Assembly: GCF_001298525.1 (NCBI RefSeq)
Contig: NZ_CP012678.1
Span: 2,356,001-2,420,000, forward strand
Direction: 5' to 3'
DNA: 64,000 nucleotides
Source of the DNA: Psychrobacter urativorans
Lineage (GTDB): Bacteria; Pseudomonadota; Gammaproteobacteria; Pseudomonadales; Moraxellaceae
Positions 25,825 through 35,469 of this stretch are shown piece after piece (position 1 is the first letter of the stretch; each line of letters starts with the position of its first letter). A program made the position numbers and the translations under genes. Below the pieces are notes generated by a model, which saw only the letters and a program-made list of their open reading frames with translations, did not search any database and was not told the origin of the DNA.

Positions 25825-28119
25825 TTAACGGTGACGGATCTCAAAGCTTTGATGAATCGGTTTTTTAACATCAAAGTCAAAGCCAATAGTTTGCGCCGTG
25901 ATATCAATAATGTTGTAGCGTTCAGTTAACTGCTCATCCAACTCAAAACGAGTAAAGTTGTTTGAGAAGTACAACACGCCATCAGCGGTTAAACGGTTCA
26001 TCGCCCGATTGATGAGCGCCGTATGGTCACGCTGCACATCAAACGTTCCTTGGAATTTTTTCGAGTTTGAAAAAGTCGGTGGATCAATAAAGATAATATC
26101 AAATTGTTCCGTATTGTCTTTAATCCACTCAAAGATATCGGCGGCGACAAAATGATATTTATTACCACTAACATTAAGACCATTGAGCGCAAAGTTTTGT
26201 TTGCCCCAATCAAGATAGTTCTGTGACAAATCGACACTAGTAACTTTTTTAGCGCCTGCCAATGCCGCATGAACACTGGCGGTACAAGTATAAGCGAATA
26301 AATTTAGCACCGCTTTACCTTTACTATTGGCTTTGATACGCGCGCGCATATTACGGTGATCGATAAACAAACCAGTATCAAGATAGTCGGTAAAGTTCAC
26401 GTAAAAATAAGCGCCATCTTCACGCGCCACATAGAATTTGCCGCGCTTTTCGGTATTGCCTTGCTTGCTATATTGGTCATTACCCGATTGACGAGCGCGG
26501 GTTTTAATAAAAATTTGCTCACGGTTAATACCAAACACTTCACGAATACCCATCAATGCCAAATTAAAGCGCTTTTTCGCAGTTTCAGGTGGAATCGTTT
26601 TTGGTGGCGCATATTCTTGTACGTGCACATAATCGCCATATAAGTCGATAGCCACTTTAAAATCGGGCAAATCGGCATTATAAACACGCAAATTACTGAC
26701 ATTGTCTTTACTGGCTTGTTTTTTTAGGCGACCCAGATTTTTTTGTAAGCGATTGATAAAATCTTGTCCTTCTTCAGACACAATTTCACGCTTCTCAAAC
26801 TGGCTCATTAAATAACCGACTTTCCCAGCAATCAATGTGCCGTAACGGAAATAAACCGTGATTGCACCATTATGGCAGCGCAAGGTTTTTGGCTCTTTAA
26901 TCGGCAAGATATCCACTTGTTCAACGTGTGACGCTAATATGCCAAGCATTGGCGTGATACCACTACCGGCAAAGCTGTCTTGCAAAATAAGCCCAATCGC
27001 TTGATATAGTGGTTTAATCATCTCTTCATCGCCCAACCGTTCACCATAAGGTGGATTGGTGATAATGAGCGGATTACTTAATCTGCCGTCATTCACCATT
27101 GGGAGTAAGCGATTATTAAGTTGGTCAAGAGCGCGGGTTTCAAGGTCGATAAGGGGTAATAAGTCATGGAGACCAGCAGCGATTAAGTTCTTTTCGGTGG
27201 CTAGAATAGCACCGCTGTCCGCATCAAACCCTAAAATAAGGGGCAGGGTATCGGGTTGCTCACAAGCAATCGCTAATGCTTCACGGAATCGCGTTTGTGC
27301 ATCATCAATCATCGACAACCATAGCGTTTTATCATGATGTTGCCATTGATAAAAACCAAATTGATTAGCCGCTTTATCAATGCCAACCGCATAATCGCAA
27401 TGCATCAGTAAGGCTTCAATAAGAAACGTTCCTGAACCACACATGGGGTCAATTAACGCATTGTAGTAAGGCGCATCACCTTCGGCACTTTTCTTATGCC
27501 AGCCCGCACTATAAAGTAGAGCAGCCGCTAGATTTTCTTTTAAAGGCGCATCTGTCATTGCTACACGGTAACCACGGCGATGCAAGCTAGTACCTGATAA
27601 ATCTAGGTATAATTCTGCTTGTTTATCATTAACGGTAGCGAAAATAGAGAAATCTGGGTTTTTACTGTCGACGTTTGGACGGCTGTCATAAACTTCATTA
27701 AAAGTATCGGCAATCGCATCTTTAATACGCAGCATCGCAAACTGCTGGCTAACCGCGACGCGCTTATCAACAGACAGACGAATGGCAAAGGTTTGGTCGA
27801 GATTAAACTCTTTTGTCCAATCTGTCGATTTTGCCAAGCCATATAGCTGTTCAGCCACATCATATTCGGCATTGATATTTTTACGTTTAATCAGCATTAA
27901 TACACGCGAGGCAACCCGCGACCATAAACAAATGGTATATAAATCACGTAGCGAACCGGTAACGTTCAGACGTCCGGTACTTTTAATTTCGCTCTCAATA
28001 CCGAAGCTGGTCAGCTCCGTTTGTAGCTGTACTTCTAGCCCATCGGCACAGGTGATAATCAGGTCAAGCGATAATGCGGTCGATGTAGATAAAGCAGTGG
28101 GCGCGGTGTGTTCGGTCAT
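25825..28119 (-). CDS. rlmL: bifunctional 23S rRNA methyltransferase RlmKL (m2G2445 / m7G2069)
   Basis: A long fused protein of 764 aa. The N-terminal half has a THUMP domain and an RlmL methyltransferase with LIDPMCGSGTFLIEALL and the N6/N2-type catalytic motif NPPYGERLG. The C-terminal half is the RlmK SAM-dependent methyltransferase, with FIDHRNMR, VLNLFAYTCTASVHAA and DIIFIDPPTFSNS. In E. coli RlmKL makes m2G2445 and m7G2069 in 23S rRNA. Length is slightly above the E. coli protein because of a short Thr/Ser-rich N-terminus. AGG lies upstream of ATG 28119. It is a single-gene unit. Confidence 0.96.
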   Translation of the reverse strand: MTEHTAPTALSTSTALSLDLIITCADGLEVQLQTELTSFGIESEIKSTGRLNVTGSLRDLYTICLWSRVASRVLMLIKRKNINAEYDVAEQLYGLAKSTDWTKEFNLDQTFAIRLSVDKRVAVSQQFAMLRIKDAIADTFNEVYDSRPNVDSKNPDFSIFATVNDKQAELYLDLSGTSLHRRGYRVAMTDAPLKENLAAALLYSAGWHKKSAEGDAPYYNALIDPMCGSGTFLIEALLMHCDYAVGIDKAANQFGFYQWQHHDKTLWLSMIDDAQTRFREALAIACEQPDTLPLILGFDADSGAILATEKNLIAAGLHDLLPLIDLETRALDQLNNRLLPMVNDGRLSNPLIITNPPYGERLGDEEMIKPLYQAIGLILQDSFAGSGITPMLGILASHVEQVDILPIKEPKTLRCHNGAITVYFRYGTLIAGKVGYLMSQFEKREIVSEEGQDFINRLQKNLGRLKKQASKDNVSNLRVYNADLPDFKVAIDLYGDYVHVQEYAPPKTIPPETAKKRFNLALMGIREVFGINREQIFIKTRARQSGNDQYSKQGNTEKRGKFYVAREDGAYFYVNFTDYLDTGLFIDHRNMRARIKANSKGKAVLNLFAYTCTASVHAALAGAKKVTSVDLSQNYLDWGKQNFALNGLNVSGNKYHFVAADIFEWIKDNTEQFDIIFIDPPTFSNSKKFQGTFDVQRDHTALINRAMNRLTADGVLYFSNNFTRFELDEQLTERYNIIDITAQTIGFDFDVKKPIHQSFEIRHR

Positions 28120-28290
28120 ACGGATACCTGTGTGGCTAAATGGACTAAGCGAAGCATAAATAAGAAAATCTGACCAGTAATTTTACCATAATTCAAAGCA
28201 TAAGGTTTAGAGCTGATAACTTTTACTTAAAGCCAGTACTTGAAGCCGGTAGTTAAATCAGTTACTTGAGGCAGGCTTCAGTATCGATGG

Positions 28291-29514
28291 CTAGTCATTT
28301 TTACTAATCAGTGCGCTAGTGTCTGTAGCGGTTTCTGCTGCCTGTGTGTCAGCTGCTAATAACGGGTCAGTTGCGAGCGCAGTGGTGATAGGATAGTCAT
28401 CATCTTTTGGTATTAGCAAGCGTATATGTGGATAGGGCGTGGTGATATTGGCGGCATCAAAAGCGCGTTTGATATTCTCTGTCAGACCTTCTTTTATTTT
28501 TGGCATCCTTGCAACCGCCGCTGGTTTGACCCAAAAGCGTACGATAAAAAAGATACCAGACTCGCCAATTTCTGCTACTGTCGCTGACGTTTCAGGACGA
28601 CTTAATACCACATCCGTATCGCTGAGCACCTTTAATATCTCACTACGTGCCGCATCGATATCACCTTCTAAAGCAATACGTACCCGAATGTCAAAACGAA
28701 TAAAATTCTTGGACGTTAAATTGGTCACTTCTGAAGAAGCAACAGTGGCATTTGGCACAATGACAGTAATATTGTCACGGGTTAAAATATGAGTGGTACG
28801 CAGTGATATAATCACCACCCGTCCCTCAACATTATTAATATTAATCCAGTCGCCCACCTGAAAGGCTTGATCAATTAAAATAGTAATCCCAGCAATAAAA
28901 TTAGCTAGCGTTGATTGTGCTGCAAAGCCAACTGCTAAACCAACAATCCCCAAACCTGCCACTAACGATACAATATCAAAGCCAAATTGTGCCATTACGC
29001 TGGCAAGACCAAAGACTAAAATCAGTACCGTTAAAATATTTTTTAGTAATTGCTCGATAGAAGCATTCAGACCATAATGCTGAAGCACTTTATGGATAAT
29101 CTGCCCAGAAGATGCCCAGAGTACATAGTAGATTCCTGCCCAAACACTGGCTTTTGCCATCGATTTAACGGTACTGGTATCAAAATAAATTTGGCTCATG
29201 ATGGCAAGCATACTGGCGACTACCCATATATAACGCAGCACTGAGCGCACAATCTTAGTGCGCCGCTCGTTGAGGCGAATACGGGCGCTGTTGTGCTTGA
29301 CCAAATAAATCGCCAGCCAATAAAAAAACCCCAATATCACAAGTAATATGAGGATTTTAATACTGGTACTGGTCAACTCTACAGCATGAGCCGTCCAGTC
29401 GCGAGATTCTTCCTCTAGTGTACCGCCGATAGCAAGATATAAACTGGAATGCAAGTCACGCGCAATCTCTTGAAAAAAATCAGTAATACCAGCGATTGCC
29501 ATTGTCTTATCCAT
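28291..29514 (-). CDS. MscS-family mechanosensitive ion channel
   Basis: A 407-aa protein with an N-terminal periplasmic or amphipathic part, then about four to five membrane helices. The pore-lining helix and MscS core read VAGLGIVGLAVGFAAQ, followed by the beta domain motif FQVGDWINI and VIVPNATVASSEV, and a C-terminal alpha/beta domain. Such channels release solutes on hypo-osmotic shock or act in small-solute export. A polar tail with acidic and Thr residues ends the chain. ATG 29514 is used; ATG 29502 (MAIAGIT) has a better Shine-Dalgarno (GGA). Confidence 0.93.
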   Translation of the reverse strand: MDKTMAIAGITDFFQEIARDLHSSLYLAIGGTLEEESRDWTAHAVELTSTSIKILILLVILGFFYWLAIYLVKHNSARIRLNERRTKIVRSVLRYIWVVASMLAIMSQIYFDTSTVKSMAKASVWAGIYYVLWASSGQIIHKVLQHYGLNASIEQLLKNILTVLILVFGLASVMAQFGFDIVSLVAGLGIVGLAVGFAAQSTLANFIAGITILIDQAFQVGDWININNVEGRVVIISLRTTHILTRDNITVIVPNATVASSEVTNLTSKNFIRFDIRVRIALEGDIDAARSEILKVLSDTDVVLSRPETSATVAEIGESGIFFIVRFWVKPAAVARMPKIKEGLTENIKRAFDAANITTPYPHIRLLIPKDDDYPITTALATDPLLAADTQAAETATDTSALISKND

Positions 29515-29563
29515 GGAGGTTTTGGTCAGTAAAGCTTATCTAAAAGTGTAACGGAGCACGTGA

Positions 29564-31054
29564 TTAAAAGCTATCTTCCTCTATTCCTTGCTTTTGGTGG
29601 GGTATAGACATTTGCACTTGCACATCGCGTAGCGCAGTACGCAGACCTTCTAAAATAGTCGGATGGTAAAAAGGCGTATCAAGCACGTCTTTAATGCTCA
29701 AGTCATTGGTTATGGCAACCGCTAAAATATGAGCAACATATTCTGCATCTGGTCCAACCATGCTTGCGCCTAGAATTTTATCGGTCTGTTTGCAGCCATA
29801 AATATGTAATAGCCCACAATTAACGCCCATGACACGACTGCGCCCTTGATTATCAAAACTTACCTTACCAATGACATATTCTAACGCTGCTTCTTGAATC
29901 TCGGGCAACGACATACCGACAGTCATAATTTGCGGTTCACAAAACACAATGGATAATGGCACGGTAGGCGGACGAATATACGCGTTCTTATTATCTTCAC
30001 AAACTGTGCTGCCTGCATTAAAACCTTCATCGCTAGCAATGTGAAGTAGGGGAAGATGTGCATTGGCATCCCCAATAATATAAACCTCCAAATTGCCAAT
30101 TTGTCCGGTATTTATATCTAAATTTTGCGGGCGATTTTTATCGTCTAAGCTAACACCTAAGTTCTCAATGCCCAATTGGTCAATTGTATTTTGCCGTCCG
30201 GTCGCGACCAGTACATACTCGCCGCACCACTCATGTGCTTGTCCCTCACTGTCTATATAATTAATAAAGGCGGCTGGTTTTTCATTATTATTATCACTAT
30301 TAGCCCCATACGTGCCAACGTCTTCAATCTGACTATTTAGCTGCATAGTCAGCTCAGCACCTAAGCAGTCAATCGCCTTTTGATTGATATCCTCGTCTTT
30401 GAGACCACCGACTTGATTAACACGGTTAAATAACGTAATTGCAACGCCCAATCGGCTAAAAGCTTGCGCTAGCTCTAAGCCGATTGCCCCTGCACCGATA
30501 ACAGCCAAAGATTTAGGCAAATCTGTCAATTCAAAAATCGTGTCTGAAGTGAGCAATCTCTCACCAAGCTTATCAGTCCAACCGTCAGGAATAAAAGGCG
30601 TACTACCAGTCGCGATAATAATTTTATCGGCTTTAATACGCTCATTATTAACTTCGATAATACCCTCTTGGTTAATGCGAGCCCGCCCTGATATTTTTTC
30701 AACTTCAGACCAGCTCTCAACTTGTTGTTCAACAAAACTGGCAAAACGGTTGCGCTCTGACTGAACACGAGCCATGACTTGCTTACCGTCAATTTTTACC
30801 TCAGCATGAATACCAAATGCCACAGAATCTTTAGCTTCGTGCGCACGATTAGCAGCTGCAATCAATAGCTTACTTGGCATACAGCCAACAGTGGCACAAG
30901 TAGTCGTCCAAAAGCCAGCATTAATAATAACGATATTTTTAGTGCTTTTACGGGCTGCGCGAAAGGCATTTTGTCCAGCAGTACCTGCACCGATAATTGC
31001 CACATCTACTTGACGGGTAATTGGAACAGAGGTGCTATCAGTGTGTGTCGTCAT
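29564..31054 (-). CDS. class I pyridine-nucleotide disulfide oxidoreductase (dihydrolipoyl dehydrogenase-like)
   Basis: A flavoprotein of 496 aa. An FAD Rossmann motif (AIIGAGTAGQNA) lies near the start. The redox-active disulfide is in TTCATVGCMPSK, the CxxxxC form of lipoamide dehydrogenase and mercuric reductase. The NAD(P)-binding motif is AVIGAGAIGLELAQAF, the second FAD motif is VYIIGDANAHLP, and the dimer-interface His-Glu pair is in YHPTILEGL. No 2-oxoacid dehydrogenase genes are next to it, so the partner is unknown and it may be a general NAD(P)H-dependent reductase. It lies 50 nt from the MscS gene and follows the Bcp peroxiredoxin gene on the same strand, suggesting a redox or stress role. 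Confidence 0.9.
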   Translation of the reverse strand: MTTHTDSTSVPITRQVDVAIIGAGTAGQNAFRAARKSTKNIVIINAGFWTTTCATVGCMPSKLLIAAANRAHEAKDSVAFGIHAEVKIDGKQVMARVQSERNRFASFVEQQVESWSEVEKISGRARINQEGIIEVNNERIKADKIIIATGSTPFIPDGWTDKLGERLLTSDTIFELTDLPKSLAVIGAGAIGLELAQAFSRLGVAITLFNRVNQVGGLKDEDINQKAIDCLGAELTMQLNSQIEDVGTYGANSDNNNEKPAAFINYIDSEGQAHEWCGEYVLVATGRQNTIDQLGIENLGVSLDDKNRPQNLDINTGQIGNLEVYIIGDANAHLPLLHIASDEGFNAGSTVCEDNKNAYIRPPTVPLSIVFCEPQIMTVGMSLPEIQEAALEYVIGKVSFDNQGRSRVMGVNCGLLHIYGCKQTDKILGASMVGPDAEYVAHILAVAITNDLSIKDVLDTPFYHPTILEGLRTALRDVQVQMSIPHQKQGIEEDSF

Positions 31055-31106
31055 ATTATTACCGAATGATAGATGATGAGATGGTGAGAAATTTTATTAT
31101 TATCCA

Positions 31107-31610
31107 TTACGATGCTGGTGCTAATTCAGTCAATAACCGCTCAGTATAACCAGCAGCGCGCAGATTACGCTGGGCATGCGTTAATGTGCCCTCTTTATCA
31201 AATACAAATGCTGAGCGTACTAGCCCCATGGTCATTTTGCCATACATATTTTTTTCTTTAATAACGTCGAAATACTGGCATAATTTTTCATCGCTATCAC
31301 TGATTAGGGGTATTTGTAAGTCATATTTATCAAGGAATTTTTTATGAGACTCAACGCTATCGCGGGAAACGCCAATGATATCGTAACCTAGAGCATCAAA
31401 AGCATTGATATTTGCAGTAAAGTCAGTCGCTTGTGTCGTGCAGCCTGGGGTGTCATCTTTTGGATAAAAGTAGAGAATCAGTCCTTTCTTTTTGTGTTCA
31501 ATCAACTCTTTTAAGCTAATGTCATCATGAATAAAATTACCGTCAAGCTCGCGTACTATCGTTACTGGAAATTCAGGTAGAGCAATCACTTCGGTGGTTG
31601 GCTTAGCCAT
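31107..31610 (-). CDS. Bcp/PrxQ-type peroxiredoxin, one-Cys form
   Basis: A thiol peroxidase of 167 aa that reduces hydroperoxides. The peroxidatic Cys57 is in KDDTPGCTTQA. The resolving Cys found five residues later in E. coli Bcp is replaced by Thr62, so the resolving thiol must come from another protein or from Cys in EKLCQYF. AAGGAA precedes ATG 31610. Its neighbour downstream is the disulfide oxidoreductase, which could be a reductant-side partner, though that is inference. Confidence 0.9.
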   Translation of the reverse strand: MAKPTTEVIALPEFPVTIVRELDGNFIHDDISLKELIEHKKKGLILYFYPKDDTPGCTTQATDFTANINAFDALGYDIIGVSRDSVESHKKFLDKYDLQIPLISDSDEKLCQYFDVIKEKNMYGKMTMGLVRSAFVFDKEGTLTHAQRNLRAAGYTERLLTELAPAS

Positions 31611-31731
31611 TATAAATTCCTTTTTAGTTTTAATTTAATTTTAATATCTTGGAGTGGGGCGTTATTCATTGATGGGTTATAGCAAAGTATCAGTCTTACA
31701 TTTTGGCTGTTTATTGGCAACTGTTGGCAAC

Positions 31732-31766
31732 AAAAAAAGACTGACAATTGCCAGTCTTTTAATTTT
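31732..31766. terminator. terminator downstream of the small Cys-rich gene
   Basis: AAAAGACTG (31735-31743) pairs with CAGTCTTTT (31752-31760) around an 8-nt loop, with A and T runs outside. A direct repeat TTGGCAAC/TTGGCAAC lies just before it. Confidence 0.8.
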
Positions 31767-31787
31767 CATAAGCAGTATTTGCTTTAT

Positions 31788-32117
31788 TTAAGCAGGTTTT
31801 TGAGGCTGTTTTAAATCGAGTCCTACGGTACATTGTTGCAAGTCTTTTTGCATTTTTTTCACGTAAGGTAGCGTTGATGGATCTTTTTTACTTTGGGCGT
31901 AGCTTTCGATTTCCCACATTTGACCGATGGTCATTTTGCTACGGACACCGATGGTACAAGTGCAGAGTTTAGATGCCGTCGCTTTGTCAGCGACTTTATA
32001 TTTTACCGCGCCATTGATACAGGCATTGATATTGTCTTGTTTGATGTCTATTGCATTGGCTTGCGGCATGGCAATAAGACCAATAAATACTATAGGTAGG
32101 AGTTGCAACAGCTTCAT
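31788..32117 (-). CDS. small exported protein with conserved Cys, unknown function
   Basis: With the start at ATG 32117 (GAGAG upstream) the protein has 109 aa and a clear signal peptide ending in ANA just before IDIKQ. The mature part has cysteines at NACING, KLCTCTIG and QQCTVG, as in a small family of periplasmic helical proteins of Moraxellaceae; I cannot name it. The frame opens further upstream at 32204, but those codons do not make a better N-terminus. It is followed by a terminator and probably stands alone. Confidence 0.7.
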   Translation of the reverse strand: MKLLQLLPIVFIGLIAMPQANAIDIKQDNINACINGAVKYKVADKATASKLCTCTIGVRSKMTIGQMWEIESYAQSKKDPSTLPYVKKMQKDLQQCTVGLDLKQPQKPA

Positions 32118-32350
32118 AAATATTCTCTCAAAGGGCGTTATAAATACATTAAAACAATAATGAAAACGAGGTACTAAAAATTTAACCAATGATCGTAAAT
32201 ACAATCTTCTCTACCATAACAACTATTTTTGGCAATAAATACTATGCGCCTGCTGTATTGATGCAATTAAATGTTACGCATATGTTTATATAGTTTGCTT
32301 TATTTGATTTTGAAGCACTACTGAATATTAATTTGATACTTAAATTATCA

Positions 32351-33109
32351 TTATGCTTGATAATGAGTTGGGTCAGCGATACCGACTTGTGCAAAGCCTT
32401 GACGTCGCAGAGCACAGCTGTCGCACACGCCGCAAGCATGACCCTGACTATCTGCCTGATAGCAGGAGATAGTTTGACCGTAATCTACCCCAAGCGATAA
32501 ACCAAGCTCAATCGTTTGTGCTTTCGACAGTTGTTGTAGTGGGGTTTGGATTTTCAGATGATGTCCGGTAACGCCCGCTTTGGTCGCTAGATTTGCCATG
32601 TGCTCAAAGGCGGCAATGTATTCAGGGCGGCAGTCAGGATAGCCCGAGTAATCGACTGAGCTAACGCCAATGACGATATGATTGGCATCAGTGACTTCAG
32701 CAACGGCTAAGGCATAAGATAAAAATATCGTATTACGCGCCGGTACATAAGTGTTTGGGATAGCATCATTATCGATTTCATCATGTTTTTTATTGGGAAA
32801 CTTATCAGCATCGCCATCGGGCACAATCATACTGTGGTCAGTGAGTGACGAACCACCCAACTGAGCGATATCAATATCAATGATACGGTGATTGACCCCT
32901 GCTGATTCGGCAATGGCTTTTGCAGCGATCAGCTCACTATTATGGCGCTGTCCGTAGTTAAAGCTCAGGGCGGTAACAGAGGCATAACGCGACTTTGCCC
33001 AATACAAACAAGTGACAGAGTCGAGTCCACCAGAGAGTAGTACGACGGCATTTTGAGTTTTATCAGTAGAAGCAGTAAGCGTAGCGTTAGTCATAGTTAG
33101 GTCTGTCAT
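32351..33109 (-). CDS. queC: 7-cyano-7-deazaguanine synthase QueC
   Basis: QueC converts 7-carboxy-7-deazaguanine to preQ0 with ATP and ammonia, in queuosine synthesis. The PP-loop-type ATP site [12 protein letters not shown] lies near the N-terminus. [18 protein letters not shown] is characteristic, and the zinc site is the Cys set in [17 protein letters not shown]. With ATG 33109 it has 252 aa; the frame extends to 33172, and ATG 33094 is also possible. No Shine-Dalgarno is clear for any. No other que genes are nearby, and I saw no preQ1 riboswitch in the leader. Divergent from ttcA. Confidence 0.95.
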   Translation of the reverse strand: MTDLTMTNATLTASTDKTQNAVVLLSGGLDSVTCLYWAKSRYASVTALSFNYGQRHNSELIAAKAIAESAGVNHRIIDIDIAQLGGSSLTDHSMIVPDGDADKFPNKKHDEIDNDAIPNTYVPARNTIFLSYALAVAEVTDANHIVIGVSSVDYSGYPDCRPEYIAAFEHMANLATKAGVTGHHLKIQTPLQQLSKAQTIELGLSLGVDYGQTISCYQADSQGHACGVCDSCALRRQGFAQVGIADPTHYQA

Positions 33110-33468
33110 TATTAATAGGTAAAGAAGCGTTATATTAACAAAATTGTATCCATTACAAAACCGTGAAGACAATACAGTGTAGAAAATAGCCTCAAAAAGA
33201 CTGTCATTGCAGGCCTAAAGCACAGGCTAGGTAAATAGCCAAGCAATTTCCTATAGTATAAAAACCTCAGCTATTTATATATTTATTTCTACGAATAATA
33301 CTACGAATTTTTGCTTCTAAAAATTAAGGTCATCTTTTCAATCGCTTAGTAAATTTTGTTATAATCGCTGCTAATTGTAAGACCGCATTGGCTGTCGCTA
33401 TACATTATGACGACATCGCGCCATCCGCTTTATTACAAAACCATCATTATATAAATATCGAGTAATTT
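33110..33468 (+). promoter_or_regulatory. queC-ttcA divergent region with candidate ttcA promoter
   Basis: A consensus TATAAT lies at 33360-33365, with a weak -35 (TTCAAT, 33337-33342) at 17-nt spacing, giving a leader of about 100 nt to ttcA. Nothing clear is seen for queC on the other strand. No gene was found. Confidence 0.4.
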
Positions 33469-34602
33469 ATGACCGCCGCCGCCTTATTTACGCCTACCTT
33501 TGTGCCACAATCGGACAGAACGTCTGCCGATATTGACCTTTATCCCGAGTTTAATAATGCGCCAAATTTTTTAGATAATGCGTCTGAAGATGACGATGAC
33601 GATAACAACGAACCGTCTGATATGCAGCAGTCAGATAGCCAAGCTGCATACTTTCGCAAACTCCAAAAAAAGCTACGTAGACAAGTATCGTGGGCAATTC
33701 GTGATTTTAATATGATCGAAGACGGCGACGTGGTCATGGTCTGTGTCTCAGGCGGTAAAGACAGCTATACGTTGCTTGATATTTTGCTATTGTTAAAGCG
33801 TATCGCGCCCATTAGCTTCGACATCGTTGCGGTAAATCTGGATCAAAAACAGCCGGGCTATCCGGAAGAGGTGTTGCCTAACTATCTCAATGAACAAGGC
33901 ATTGCGCATTATATTCTAGAAAAAGATACCTATAGTATTGTCAAAAGTGTCGTACCAGAAGGAAAAACCTATTGCTCCGCCTGTTCGCGCTTGCGTCGAG
34001 GTTCGTTATATGGTTTTGCAAAACAAATTGGCGCGACCAAAATTGCCCTTGGTCACCATCGCGATGATATGTTAGCCACTTTTTTTCTCAATTTATTTCA
34101 TGGTGGGGCGCTAAAATCCATGCCACCCAAGCTATTGAGCGATGACAAGCAAAATTTGCTTATCCGTCCATTAGCCTATGTTGAAGAAAAAGATATTATT
34201 GAGTATGCGCGCTTAAAAGAATTTCCAATTATTCCCTGCAACTTATGTGGTAGTCAGACCAATCTACAACGCGCCATTATTAATGACATGCTGCGCGAGT
34301 GGGATAATGCGCATCCGCAGCGTTTGGCATCTATTTTTAAAGCCATGCAAAATGTTGCACCGTCACAATTGGCAGATAGAGAACTGTTTGACTTCGAGCG
34401 TCTGAGCTTAGAGCGTGATGATAATGAGCGTTTATTTGAAGGCGATAATATTCAGGCAGGGCAGACAGATAGTTTGACGGAGATTGGTTTACCCGTCGCT
34501 CCAAAAACGCAAACCTTTAATCCCAAGTTTGCTAAACAGGCCGTTATTGAAACTGATACCACGCTAAGTCAAAAAATACCAACCATCAATCCTGTTATTT
34601 AA
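33469..34602 (+). CDS. ttcA: tRNA 2-thiocytidine(32) synthetase TtcA
   Basis: TtcA thiolates C32 of certain tRNAs using ATP and an Fe-S cluster. The PP-loop SGGKDS is at residues 94-99. The cluster-related Cys motifs are [10 protein letters not shown] and, later, CNLCGSQ. The core matches the usual TtcA, but the protein has 377 aa against roughly 310 in E. coli. The extra length is an acidic, low-complexity N-terminus (residues 1-60, with EDDDDDNNE) and a polar C-terminal tail. The start at ATG 33469 has no strong Shine-Dalgarno; a later start would remove the acidic part. Confidence 0.94.
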   Translation: MTAAALFTPTFVPQSDRTSADIDLYPEFNNAPNFLDNASEDDDDDNNEPSDMQQSDSQAAYFRKLQKKLRRQVSWAIRDFNMIEDGDVVMVCVSGGKDSYTLLDILLLLKRIAPISFDIVAVNLDQKQPGYPEEVLPNYLNEQGIAHYILEKDTYSIVKSVVPEGKTYCSACSRLRRGSLYGFAKQIGATKIALGHHRDDMLATFFLNLFHGGALKSMPPKLLSDDKQNLLIRPLAYVEEKDIIEYARLKEFPIIPCNLCGSQTNLQRAIINDMLREWDNAHPQRLASIFKAMQNVAPSQLADRELFDFERLSLERDDNERLFEGDNIQAGQTDSLTEIGLPVAPKTQTFNPKFAKQAVIETDTTLSQKIPTINPVI

Positions 34603-34626
34603 ACACTATCATAAACAAATCATGTA

Positions 34627-34660
34627 TCAAAAAATCCAGCTATTGTTAGCTGGATTTTTT
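34627..34660 (+). terminator. rho-independent terminator of ttcA
   Basis: AAAAAATCCAGCTA pairs with TAGCTGGATTTTTT around a TTGT loop. It lies between ttcA and the convergent ccoH and can act both ways. Confidence 0.9.
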
Positions 34661-34722
34661 ACATTATCAATGTCATAACTGATGTCAAAAACTAATAGTT
34701 TCAGTCATTTAATAACCAGACA

Positions 34723-35310
34723 TTAGCTCTTTGCAAAGACCTGTAACGGATTAAAACTTACTTCGGGGCGTGGTAGTTTTGCCACATCTTTCATGCGCCA
34801 GTCATTTTTACCATCGTGGCTAACTTGTAGGTAATATTTAGCTTTTACCTCATCCAGTTTTACTTGCGCACTATATTTGTTGCCGCTTTGATGATGCAAG
34901 ACGACATCACGGTCTTTATGCACATCTGTGGCATGAGAAATAGAAAGGTCTAAAGTATCAGGATAAGTTAACGGTTCACCATTAAGCAGTTTACCGGTTT
35001 TTAAACTTTGCTCAGGGTAGTCCAGATAAAATATCACTTCACCTGTTGGTGAAAACTGCATCTTACCGTGCAAATCTAAATCATAAGTCAGCTTATCGCG
35101 ACCAACATCATGATATAACGTCTTACCGTCCATATACCAGTCATCACGTACCACGCTATCACGAATTTGATAAGAGTAATAAACAAACCAAATACAGGCA
35201 ATAACCACAAAAGCGGGCATACCAATGACAAAGATAACCACCATGTAATTCTTATACCATGGCTGACGGTCTTGCTGTTTAAAGCTCGGGGCTTGAATCG
35301 GAGCAGACAT
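34723..35310 (-). CDS. ccoH: FixH/CcoH-family cbb3 oxidase assembly protein
   Basis: CcoH is an integral membrane protein needed to assemble or stabilise cbb3 cytochrome oxidase. The sequence shows a short cytoplasmic start, one membrane helix (about residues 25-50, MVVIFVIGMPAFVVIACIW), then a periplasmic domain with the FixH-like YYSYQIRDSVVRDDWYMDGK. ATG 35310, with AGG upstream, gives 195 aa; the frame extends to 35346. It follows ccoG on the same strand by 159 nt, in line with the ccoGH arrangement. Confidence 0.85.
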   Translation of the reverse strand: MSAPIQAPSFKQQDRQPWYKNYMVVIFVIGMPAFVVIACIWFVYYSYQIRDSVVRDDWYMDGKTLYHDVGRDKLTYDLDLHGKMQFSPTGEVIFYLDYPEQSLKTGKLLNGEPLTYPDTLDLSISHATDVHKDRDVVLHHQSGNKYSAQVKLDEVKAKYYLQVSHDGKNDWRMKDVAKLPRPEVSFNPLQVFAKS

Positions 35311-35469
35311 AAAATACCTATTTAATGTATCAGCTGATAAACACAACTGCTAGCTGTTCGTTTAATAATAATGAATAACCGCAGTCAGTATAGCTTGATT
35401 TAACAAGTGCTGCATCTGCTAAGTCACTGATAATAAAACACTTAGCAGAAATTAGTATCTCTTAAAGGC

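Noticed and set aside
33110..33468. preQ1 riboswitch upstream of queC
   Set aside because: The minus-strand leader shows no preQ1-type pseudoknot pattern by eye.
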